From positions 1 through 7,811 of the forward strand of contig VBAO01000189.1 of the NCBI GenBank assembly GCA_005883865.1: a stretch of DNA of 7,811 nt, written 5' to 3'. Both the position numbers and the translations under genes were made by a program. The stretch comes from Candidatus Segetimicrobium genomatis. Its GTDB lineage: Bacteria > Sysuimicrobiota > Sysuimicrobiia > Sysuimicrobiales > Segetimicrobiaceae. Numbering within the stretch: position 1 is the stretch's first letter; the number at the start of each line of letters is the position of its first letter. The notes beneath the pieces are model-generated. The model searched no databases and was not told the DNA's origin. It worked only from the letters and a program-made list of their open reading frames with translations. Of the stretch, positions 1 to 5,370 are shown in pieces.

Positions 1-73
1 ATCATCGGCTGTCTCCTCACCAAAGCGCGCACACAGGCCGCCGCTAGAGACTATAATGTCGTTAACGGTCCGG

Positions 74-185
74 CCCCCCCTCTCCCCAAAAACGCCCTCG
101 GCACTTCGACAACACGTCGAGGTGCCATGCGAGCCGCCTTCCGAGGGCGTCCTGACCATGATCCTAGGCGGCTGGGGGGTAGGGG
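74..185. other. Nested inverted-repeat element, possible structured RNA or minus-strand terminator
   Basis: Several complementary segments stack together. An outer 9-bp perfect stem pairs 92-100 (ACGCCCTCG) with 142-150. Inside it an 11-bp stem pairs 100-110 with 116-126 around the loop AACAC, with one G-T wobble; G100 can join only one of the two stems. Bases 132-138 (AGCCGCC), in the one-sided bulge, match 167-173 (GGCGGCT) outside the outer stem, which would make a pseudoknot. C-rich tracts at 74-80 and 84-87 could pair with G-tracts at 174-179 and 182-185. On the minus strand the outer stem is followed at once by TTTTT (92-88), as in an intrinsic terminator. The pairings are directly visible; RNA expression and function are inference. 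Confidence 0.35.
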
Positions 186-309
186 ACAACCAGAAAATAC
201 CATGATCCATACTCGGAAGATCCTGGAGTGAGAATGGACCACTCCTTCTAAGGGACCACACTGACCCCAATAATGAATCGTTAGGGCTTCTTCCTTAGTC
301 CCAGATGGT

Positions 310-337
310 TTGCTTATGCTATAGAGTGTACTATAAT
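310..337 (+). promoter_or_regulatory. Sigma70-like promoter for the wHTH-nucleotidyltransferase gene
   Basis: A perfect -10 hexamer TATAAT lies at 332-337. A weak -35 candidate TTGCTT lies at 310-315, with a 16-base spacer. The predicted transcription start is about 344, some 30 bases before the chosen ATG at 374, and falls within the operator-like repeats at 341-367. The surroundings are AT-rich, unlike the rest of the window. The -10 is strong evidence; the -35 matches only half the consensus. Confidence 0.5.
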
Positions 338-340
338 TGA

Positions 341-367
341 TGTCATATGACCTATATAAGAGGTCAT
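341..367 (+). promoter_or_regulatory. Operator-like inverted repeats overlapping the start site and ribosome-binding site
   Basis: ATGACCT (347-353) and AGGTCAT (361-367) form a perfect 7-bp inverted repeat around a 7-base spacer. GTCATATGAC (342-351) is a second perfect 10-bp palindrome sharing a half-site with the first, giving three GTCAT half-sites in 27 bases. The cluster lies at the predicted transcription start and just before the regulator gene, where an autorepressor would bind. The right arm includes the Shine-Dalgarno GAGGT (360-364, 9 bases before ATG 374), so an RNA hairpin here could also hide the ribosome-binding site. Binding by the adjacent winged-helix protein is inference. 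Confidence 0.5.
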
Positions 368-373
368 TATTCG

Positions 374-991
374 ATGCCACGCCGAGCGCTGAGCAAAGAG
401 ATCGGGTTGGAAACTCTCAAGAGCTTGTTTGGGTCAGAGACCCGAGCCAGGCTTGTCACGGTGTTCGTAACCCGCCCAACCGAGGCGTTCTATGCCCGGC
501 AGCTCGCCAGAGAGATCGGGATGTCGCTCACTCCAATACAACGCGAGTTGGAGAGGCTGCATCGCTTGGGCATCGTCCGCGCCGAGAAGGCCGGGCGGGA
601 GAAATACTATCGCGTGGACGGACAACACCCCCTGCTGGCAGACCTGAAAGGTCTCGTCTCTAAGACGACCACGCTCGGCGACACCCTCCGTGCCAGTCTT
701 GGACAGCTGGAAGGCGTGGATGCGGCATTCATCTACGGCTCGGTCACCCAGGGGGATGAGCGACCCCCATCAACAATCGATCTGGTCATCCTCGGGAAGC
801 CGGACCACGATCAGTTGGCCCGCGCGCTGCGCGAGGCAGAAGACCGCCAGGCGCGCGAGATCCACCTCATCACCATGACCGCCGAAGAGTGGCGTGCGCG
901 CAGCGAGGCTCGAGAGCGCTTCACCCAGGAACTCGCAACCTCCCCGAAGATCTTCCTCATTGGGGATGAACAGGCGCTTCGCCGGGATTGA
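374..991 (+). CDS. Winged-helix transcriptional regulator fused to a nucleotidyltransferase-fold domain
   Basis: The product is 205 residues. Residues ~12-82 form an ArsR/MarR-like winged helix: helix-turn-helix around YARQLAREIGMSLTPIQREL (40-59), then a wing around GREKYYRV (74-81). Residues ~115-200 resemble the MNT-type nucleotidyltransferase fold, with IYGS at 120-123, LVILG at 137-141, a segment around EIHLITMTAEEW, and the family's usual end PKIFLIGDEQAL. The canonical G-S...D-x-D motif is altered: the first Asp is Thr134, with only Asp136 left, so nucleotidyl transfer is doubtful and the domain may only bind a ligand. I chose ATG 374, which has GAGGT 9 bases upstream; ATG 347 lies inside the operator palindrome and only about 3 bases after the predicted transcription start. 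It probably represses itself. No HEPN toxin partner is adjacent. It converges with the DUF5317 gene. Confidence 0.85.
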   Translation: MPRRALSKEIGLETLKSLFGSETRARLVTVFVTRPTEAFYARQLAREIGMSLTPIQRELERLHRLGIVRAEKAGREKYYRVDGQHPLLADLKGLVSKTTTLGDTLRASLGQLEGVDAAFIYGSVTQGDERPPSTIDLVILGKPDHDQLARALREAEDRQAREIHLITMTAEEWRARSEARERFTQELATSPKIFLIGDEQALRRD

Positions 992-992
992 G

Positions 993-1019
993 ACCCCATC
1001 GACGTCGTTACGAGGGGGT
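993..1019. terminator. Hairpin between convergent genes, possible bidirectional terminator
   Basis: ACCCC (993-997) pairs with GGGGT (1015-1019) and TCG (999-1001) with CGA (1011-1013), with one A-G mismatch between them and a 9-base loop. The hairpin fills the 16-base gap between the regulator stop (991) and the DUF5317 stop (1008) and overlaps the end of the DUF5317 gene. There is no T-tract on either side, so it is not a classic intrinsic terminator. Position favours a termination or 3'-end role. Confidence 0.35.
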
Positions 1020-1544
1020 GGCTCCGCGCATCCGGCCCTGCACGAACCCGGCGAGCCCGAGCGCCATTACGACGTCCCCGGGGCTGAGCACCATCCCGGC
1101 GTTCCCGATCCGCACCGACAGCGTGTCGCCCAGCGCCGTCACCCGGGTGTGGGGGCCGGCGAGCACGTAGCGCGGGGTGAGCAGTGTCTCGGCCCCGAAG
1201 CCGGTTGGGGACCCTGCCCGCGACAGCGCTTCGCCGGAGACCGGCATCCGCCCCCCGTTGAGGGACAGCGCGAGACTGTTCAGGGCGAGGCCGAGGAAGA
1301 CGACGAGCACCCAGGGCTCCGCGCGGTTCTGCCACAGGGCGATGAGCGCGACCAGATACCCGGCCGCCCCGAGCGCGCGCACGGCATCGGGCGCGGACTG
1401 AGGAAGCCTGGGCAGCAGGACCAGCAGCACGGCCACTCCGAGAAGCGGCAGGGCCCGCAGCGGGCGGCGCCCCACCGCCGCCAGCCGCCCTCCCCGCGCC
1501 CACCCGAGACCCACCCCGGCGAGCGCGGCGAGGATGAGGATCAG
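1008..1544 (-). CDS. DUF5317-family membrane protein
   Basis: The product is 178 residues, with hydrophobic segments at about 1-15, 31-47, 56-72, 78-95 and 152-170, so it is an integral membrane protein. NGGRMPVS (96-103) and the C-terminal SPGDVVMALGLAGFVQ match my memory of the DUF5317 family, whose function is unknown; the length is typical. No ATG exists at the N-terminus. I chose CTG at 1544, with GGAGG 7 bases upstream and a 4-base CTGA overlap with the zinc-ribbon stop codon, so translational coupling is likely. Upstream residues in this frame would only repeat the zinc-ribbon gene out of frame. It is the second gene of a two-gene unit. Family is fairly sure; the start codon is less so. 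Confidence 0.75.
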   Translation of the reverse strand: MILILAALAGVGLGWARGGRLAAVGRRPLRALPLLGVAVLLVLLPRLPQSAPDAVRALGAAGYLVALIALWQNRAEPWVLVVFLGLALNSLALSLNGGRMPVSGEALSRAGSPTGFGAETLLTPRYVLAGPHTRVTALGDTLSVRIGNAGMVLSPGDVVMALGLAGFVQGRMRGATPS

Positions 1545-1807
1545 AACAGGACCTCCCGCGCGCCCGTCTTGTGGCGCACGACGATGAGGTCCGCGCTCTC
1601 CTGCAGCCGGCGGATCGCGTCGGTCGTCGCGTCGACGCGAATGGATCGAAACGCAAACTCCCCCGTGCGGGGACGCTCGCCCTCGAACGCCGTCTTGCAC
1701 GCGGTGCAGTAATGCCCCCGGGCGGGCAGAAATGACCCTTTGACCTGGTTCCAGCGGACCGTGACGTGGCTGATCACGCTCCGCTTCCCGCAATTCGGAC
1801 ACCTCAT
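1541..1807 (-). CDS. Small zinc-ribbon protein of unknown function
   Basis: The product is 88 residues. Two cysteine pairs, CPNC (3-6) and CTAC (34-37), make a four-cysteine zinc ribbon covering about residues 1-42. The remainder is a short alpha/beta tail (RSIRVDATTDAIRRLQESADLIVV). The ribbon somewhat resembles the N-terminal zinc finger of YgiT/MqsA-type proteins, but no HTH follows and no toxin is adjacent, so I do not assign that role. Two ATGs are possible, 1819 and 1807. I prefer 1807 because the -10 box (1823-1818) overlaps the earlier ATG and would start transcription at about 1811-1809, giving a nearly leaderless mRNA. It overlaps the DUF5317 gene by 4 bases and is probably co-expressed with it. 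Confidence 0.7.
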   Translation of the reverse strand: MRCPNCGKRSVISHVTVRWNQVKGSFLPARGHYCTACKTAFEGERPRTGEFAFRSIRVDATTDAIRRLQESADLIVVRHKTGAREVLF

Positions 1808-1817
1808 GGCCGCCCCC

Positions 1818-1826
1818 ATTATACCA
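1818..1826 (-). promoter_or_regulatory. Extended -10 promoter for the zinc-ribbon/DUF5317 unit
   Basis: On the minus strand the sequence reads TGGTATAAT, a full extended -10 (TGn-TATAAT), with 10 bases between the hexamer and ATG 1807. No good -35 is seen, as is common for extended -10 promoters. The start would be 0-4 bases before ATG 1807, and no Shine-Dalgarno precedes either ATG. It lies directly at the broken end of the upstream permease remnant. Confidence 0.55.
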
Positions 1827-2103
1827 GTAGGGAAGCACCATGAAGGCCGACGACCTCCCCCGGGTGCACGTAGACGAGCGTATTGAGCAGCGCGTCGTGG
1901 TACGTCGGCTGGCGGAGGAGATAGGCGTAGTTGGCGAGACCGACGAAGTGGCCCGGCTGCCCGGCCTGAGCGTCGCTCAGGCTGAACCAGAGCTCGAGCT
2001 CGAGCCCGAGCGGGTAGGCGATCGTCCCCGCCACGATGAGGAGCGCGGGGGCCGCCAGGGCGGTCGGGGCGTAGTAGCCCTGTCGGCTAGCCCTTGACGG
2101 CAC
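1819..2103 (-). pseudogene. N-terminal remnant of a MalF/UgpA-type ABC sugar permease
   Basis: The frame from GTG 2103 encodes 94 residues. Residues ~10-79 look like the start of a CUT1 permease: a first membrane segment (APALLIVAGTIAYPLGL), then FVGLANYAYLL and LLNTLVYV. These match the intact MalF-like protein of the same operon (AYP..., FVGLGNY, NTFVY) but are clearly diverged, so it is not a recent copy. An intact permease is ~300 residues; here homology ends near 1867 and a stop comes at 1819, with the other membrane segments and the EAA loop missing. It overlaps the MalG-like gene end by 17 bases. A hexanucleotide repeat inserts Glu-Leu in the membrane segment. Best explained as the leftover of a permease gene removed by deletion; a functional short peptide is unlikely. 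Confidence 0.7.
1990..2013. repeat. Hexanucleotide repeat (gagctc) within the permease remnant
   Basis: Two exact gagctc units (1990-2001) are followed by two degenerate ones (gagccc, gagcgg). On the minus strand they encode the LGLELEL stretch in the first membrane segment. Relative to the intact MalF-like paralogue this stretch is exactly two residues longer between AYP and the S-x-x-D motif, consistent with expansion by one 6-base unit. Confidence 0.55.
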
Positions 2104-3019
2104 CGGCGGTCATTCCCGCCACGAACCGATCGACGAAGAAGGAGTAGAGGAGCGCCACCGGGAGCGAGCCCAGCAGCGACGCCGCCATGAGCTCGCCCCA
2201 GAAGAAGTCGTCGCCGCGGATCAGCTCGCTCGTCACCCCCACGGAGATGGTCTTGGCGATGGTGTCGTTCATGAAAATCAAGGAGTAGAGGAACTCGTTC
2301 CAGGAGAGGGTGAAGGCAAAGATCGCGGCGGAGAGGATCCCCGGGAGCGCCAGCGGAACGACGATCCGAACCATCGCCTGGACTCGGGTCGCGCCATCCA
2401 CCAGCGCCGATTCCTCGAGCTCGCGCGGGATGCTCTTGAAGTAGCCGATCAACAGCCAGGTGCTGAACGGGATCAAGAATGTCGGATAGGTGAGGATCAG
2501 GGACCAGAGGTTGTTGAAGAGATGCAACTGGCGGATGAGAAAGGCGAGCGGAAGAAACAGCAGGGTCGGCGGCACCAGGTAGGTCACGAAGATCCCCCAG
2601 CCGATCGTGCTGGCGCCGGGGTAGCGGAGCCGGGCCAGCGAATAGCCGGCCAGAACGCTGCACACCAGGGAGAGCATGGTTGAAACGACCGCCACGACGG
2701 TCGTGTTGAGGCTCCAGCGGGCGAAGTTGGTCTGCGTGAAGAGGTGGCGATAATGCTCGAGCGTCGGATGGATCACGAAGAGGGGACTCTGCTTGAAATC
2801 GAGCAGCTCCGAGGGGGATTTGAACGACGTGATGAACATCCAGTAGAACGGAAAGAGCGTGACGAACAGGAAAAACAGGACCGGGAGGTAGAGCCGCATC
2901 CAGCGGCCGAGGAGGGTGTCGCCAATCTCGTGGCCGTGCCCCCGCGCGGACTGTCTTCGAATCCCCCGTCGAGGCGCCGGCGGCGCGTCGGGCCGCAGCG
3001 TGCCCTGGATCGTCGCCAT
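2087..3019 (-). CDS. ABC carbohydrate transporter permease, MalG/UgpE type (CUT1)
   Basis: The product is 310 residues, full length for the family. It is an inner-membrane subunit of a sugar importer. After a basic cytoplasmic N-terminus (1-40), membrane segments lie at about 42-64, 104-126, 139-163, 172-194, 226-246 and 276-296. The EAA loop that contacts the ATPase is at 202-226 (EESALVDGA, then VVPLALP). LFPFYWMFITSFK and SLARLRYPG are typical of MalG-like proteins. ATG 3019 is chosen because its A is the last base of the MalF-like stop (TGATG), a classic coupled arrangement; the frame stays open far upstream but that part is antisense-like, Arg-rich sequence. It pairs with the MalF-like permease as a heterodimer. 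No ATPase gene is in the window. Confidence 0.93.
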   Translation of the reverse strand: MATIQGTLRPDAPPAPRRGIRRQSARGHGHEIGDTLLGRWMRLYLPVLFFLFVTLFPFYWMFITSFKSPSELLDFKQSPLFVIHPTLEHYRHLFTQTNFARWSLNTTVVAVVSTMLSLVCSVLAGYSLARLRYPGASTIGWGIFVTYLVPPTLLFLPLAFLIRQLHLFNNLWSLILTYPTFLIPFSTWLLIGYFKSIPRELEESALVDGATRVQAMVRIVVPLALPGILSAAIFAFTLSWNEFLYSLIFMNDTIAKTISVGVTSELIRGDDFFWGELMAASLLGSLPVALLYSFFVDRFVAGMTAGAVKG

Positions 3020-3951
3020 CAGTCGCGCCTCTGGAGGGCGATCAGCACGCCCGCGGTCACGACGGAGAGGACCGGGAAGAGGACGAGGGAGATGGCCGCG
3101 CCGACCCCGACGGCGCCGCCCTGGATGGCCTGCGCGTAAGCCCAGGTCGCGAGCAAGTGCGAACTGCTGTAGGGGGCCCCGTTCGTCAAGACGAACGGAA
3201 GCTGAAAGTCCGCGAACGTGAGGATCGTCGACAGCAGAAGGACCACCAGGAGCACCGGCCGCAGCATGGGCAGGGTGATGCGGAGAAACTGCTGCCAGCG
3301 CGTGGCGCCATCCACTCTGGCCGACTCGTAGAGTTCGACGGGGATGACCTGAAGCCCGGCGAGGAACGAAATGCCGTAGAAGGGCGCCCCCCGCCAGACG
3401 TTGACGATGATCATGGACGCCATGGCGGCCCGCGGGGTGCCGAACCAATTCATGCCGTGTGCCGCGAGCCCGGTGCGCGTGAGGACCCAGTTGATCACGC
3501 TGAAGGTCGGGTCGAACATCCAGCGCCAGGCGAGCGTGCTCAGCACCGTGGGGATGATAAACGGCAGGAGCAGGGCGGCGCGGACGAACCGCTGCAGGGG
3601 AAAGGCCTGGTTGAGGAGCAAGGCCATGACCAGTCCCAGCACCAGCTTGAAGACGGTGGTCCACGCCGTATAGACGAACGTGTTCGAGAAGCTTTGGAGA
3701 AAGACGTGGTCGTGGAGGAACTCGAACCGGTAGTTGCCCAGCCCCACGAACCGCCCGATCGCCCCGACCTCCGAGTCGGTGACCGAGAGCCACAGCCCGA
3801 TCACGAAGGGATAGGCGAGGAAGGCCAGCAGGACGGCGAGCGTCGGCGCGAGCAGCAGGTACCCGAGCAGCACTTCTCCTTCGAAGACGCGGATACGCGG
3901 CTGGCGGAACGCCGCGTCTGCGGCCTGAGCTGGCCGGCCCGCCGCGCTCAC
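3019..3951 (-). CDS. ABC carbohydrate transporter permease, MalF/UgpA type (CUT1)
   Basis: The product is 310 residues, as usual for UgpA-like permeases lacking the large MalF periplasmic loop. Membrane segments lie at about 28-56, 92-114, 123-146, 176-200, 230-252 and 282-305. Conserved pieces are LLLAPTLAVLLAFLAYPF, RFVGLGNY, the EAA loop at 209-231 (YESARVDGATRW...LRITLPMLRP) and a final short basic tail QRRD. It forms the translocation pore with the MalG-like subunit, whose start overlaps its stop by one base. GTG 3951 is the likely start, 15 bases after the binding-protein stop. No strong Shine-Dalgarno precedes it, so translation may depend on coupling. The start codon sits in the palindrome CACGGCCGTG (3949-3958). 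Confidence 0.92.
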   Translation of the reverse strand: MSAAGRPAQAADAAFRQPRIRVFEGEVLLGYLLLAPTLAVLLAFLAYPFVIGLWLSVTDSEVGAIGRFVGLGNYRFEFLHDHVFLQSFSNTFVYTAWTTVFKLVLGLVMALLLNQAFPLQRFVRAALLLPFIIPTVLSTLAWRWMFDPTFSVINWVLTRTGLAAHGMNWFGTPRAAMASMIIVNVWRGAPFYGISFLAGLQVIPVELYESARVDGATRWQQFLRITLPMLRPVLLVVLLLSTILTFADFQLPFVLTNGAPYSSSHLLATWAYAQAIQGGAVGVGAAISLVLFPVLSVVTAGVLIALQRRD

Positions 3952-3966
3952 GGCCGTGTCGCCGGG

Positions 3967-5286
3967 TTAGTAGCGTCCGTAGATCGCCTTGAGCTTGGCC
4001 TCCGCGTCCTTGATGGCGGCGCTGGTGTCGCCGGTGGCGACTGCCTTGGCGAACATGTCGGCGACGACGAACTGCGTCTGCGACTGGCTGGTCCACTTGC
4101 TCGGCGCCGCCGGCCACCCCGCCCACTGGCCGATGGGTTGGCCCCGAGCATCCACCACCACGTCGCGGTAGGCCTTGATCTTCGGGTCGCTCTTCCACAC
4201 GGGATCATTGTTGAAGGCCTCGAACGGGCCGGCGTTGTATCCGCGGGCGGCCCCCAACCACTTCGAATAGACGGCCTTGTCCATGATATGGAGGAGAAAG
4301 GCCTTCGCCGTGTCCCGCTCCCTCGACCAGCTCATGACGGCGTGGTTCATGACCAGGTTCAGCGTGAAGTTCCCCTTCGGCCCGCTCGGCATGGGAGCGT
4401 TGTCGGTGACCCGGTCGAAATGCTTGAACTCGATGACCTCGCGGATGTAGATGCTGGCGCCGTTGAGGGTCGCGCTGATGCGGTCGGCGTGGTAGGCCTG
4501 GTTGTTGTCGGGGTCCAGCCACTCCGGGAACCACTTGATGCCGGCCTGCGCGGCTCGGATCGCCCACCTGAGCGCCGTTTCGGTCTCGCTCGAGCTGATC
4601 GTGACCGTCCTGCCGTCCTTATCGACCTCCTGCCCACCGAAGCCCCACAACACCGGGTTCCACATCGTCAAGGAGTCGCCGTAGGCGTGGCCGACCGTCT
4701 GCGCGATGGGCTTCCCAGTGGCATCGGCGACCTTCTTGCCGGCGGCGAGCAGCTCGTCCCAGGTCTTCGGAAACGATCTCACCCCGGCCTTGTCGAAGTA
4801 GTCCGTCCGGTACGACCACGCGTTGGGGACCTGCGTGTACGGGATCGCCCGCCACTCTCCCCGCACCTTACAGTAGGCCTCGTTCACGGGGTGCACCTTC
4901 CCGAGGCGCCCAATGAGATAGTTCACTTCGTTGGTCACCGTGAGGGTGGACGCCGTGTACAGATGCGGCCAGCCGTACTGCATTTGGATGATATCGGGGC
5001 CATCCCCGGCCGCCACCGTGACGCCGTTCGCATCGCCCCACTCTTTCGCCTGACGCTTGAGTTCGTTGTCGGCCACTCGGACGAAGCTGTTCCACTGGAG
5101 CAACCGGATGCGCGCCCCCGCGCGAGGTTTCGGAAGCGTCGTGAGCGGAGCCGCATGCGCGGGCGTCCCGACGCCGTAGGCGGCGAGCGCCGAGTCGGCC
5201 GCCATCGCGGCTGTGGCAGCTCCCGCCGTTTGCAAAAACCGGCGCCGCGTCCATCCCTTGCGTCGCTGCGTGCGTTTGTCCGCCAT
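3967..5286 (-). CDS. Tat-exported extracellular solute-binding protein of a sugar ABC importer
   Basis: The product is 439 residues. A twin-arginine signal (TRRRFLQ at 13-19, alanine-rich stretch to ~38, likely cleavage after AHA at 43-45) indicates folded export by Tat. The mature part is a family-1 binding protein: RLLQWNSFV (61-69), GPDIIQMQYGWPHLY (96-110), then IPYTQVPNAWSYRTDYFDKAG and FPKTWDELLAAGKKV. It would deliver ligand to the two permeases. ATG 5286 has an excellent Shine-Dalgarno; the frame is open 28 codons upstream but without signal-peptide sense. A stretch of roughly 20-25 residues usually found between 'NGV.V' and 'GPDI' in this family appears missing (4999-5022), so ligand binding may be altered. 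The ligand is unknown. The 84-base gap after the kinase shows no terminator. Confidence 0.9.
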   Translation of the reverse strand: MADKRTQRRKGWTRRRFLQTAGAATAAMAADSALAAYGVGTPAHAAPLTTLPKPRAGARIRLLQWNSFVRVADNELKRQAKEWGDANGVTVAAGDGPDIIQMQYGWPHLYTASTLTVTNEVNYLIGRLGKVHPVNEAYCKVRGEWRAIPYTQVPNAWSYRTDYFDKAGVRSFPKTWDELLAAGKKVADATGKPIAQTVGHAYGDSLTMWNPVLWGFGGQEVDKDGRTVTISSSETETALRWAIRAAQAGIKWFPEWLDPDNNQAYHADRISATLNGASIYIREVIEFKHFDRVTDNAPMPSGPKGNFTLNLVMNHAVMSWSRERDTAKAFLLHIMDKAVYSKWLGAARGYNAGPFEAFNNDPVWKSDPKIKAYRDVVVDARGQPIGQWAGWPAAPSKWTSQSQTQFVVADMFAKAVATGDTSAAIKDAEAKLKAIYGRY

Positions 5287-5290
5287 CGAA

Positions 5291-5300
5291 CCCTCCCCCT
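5291..5300 (-). promoter_or_regulatory. Strong Shine-Dalgarno for the solute-binding protein
   Basis: The minus strand reads AGGGGGAGGG, then TTCG and ATG 5286; the GGAGG core is 5 bases from the start. It is the clearest ribosome-binding site of the minus-strand operon and settles the start of the binding protein, which is usually made in excess over its permeases. Confidence 0.7.
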
Positions 5301-5370
5301 TGGCCTCTTGCCTGAAGTTTCTTTTGTCGCTCCTCAACTCCTGCCGTCGGCGCAGCCCGGCCGCCGTCAC

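Larger units (their letters stand above)
1..346. other. Intergenic region, no gene supported
   Basis: No convincing coding sequence is seen on either strand. The one open frame of notable length (minus strand, 51-380) translates to a low-complexity, Arg/Gly/Pro-rich product with no recognisable domain and runs through the regulator promoter. Base composition is clearly lower in G+C than in the rest of the window, most of all between 181 and 370. The region contains a nested inverted repeat (74-185), a -10-like TATAAT at 52-57 without a good -35, a 10-base direct repeat ACCATGATCC at 155-164 and 199-208, a small hairpin (GGAGTG 225-230 with CACTCC 240-245), and the regulator promoter at its right end. 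No tRNA, rRNA or IS end was recognised. Confidence 0.6.

Noticed and set aside
155..208. 10-base direct repeat ACCATGATCC as a CRISPR or attachment site
   Set aside because: Only two copies, no regular spacer array and no integrase or cas gene; likely chance.
347..373. ATG 347 as start of the regulator
   Set aside because: It lies inside the operator palindrome, about 3 bases after the predicted transcription start, and has no ribosome-binding site, whereas ATG 374 does.
51..380. 109-codon minus-strand frame in the left intergenic region
   Set aside because: No recognisable domain, it crosses the regulator promoter and start, and the T5 run of the terminator-like element falls inside it.
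374..991. HEPN-MNT toxin-antitoxin system
   Set aside because: The nucleotidyltransferase domain is fused to a winged helix, and no HEPN gene is found upstream or downstream.
1541..1807. Zinc-ribbon protein as an MqsA/YgiT-type antitoxin
   Set aside because: Only the cysteine spacing is reminiscent; there is no DNA-binding HTH and no toxin gene beside it.
1545..1841. Upstream extension of the DUF5317 frame to ATG 1841, with a GGGGGAGG upstream
   Set aside because: This part lies out of frame over the zinc-ribbon gene, encodes Arg-rich nonsense, and the membrane protein clearly begins near 1544.
3020..4198. Upstream extension of the MalG-like frame
   Set aside because: It covers the MalF-like gene in another frame; the permease begins at ATG 3019 with a TGATG overlap and has normal length from there.
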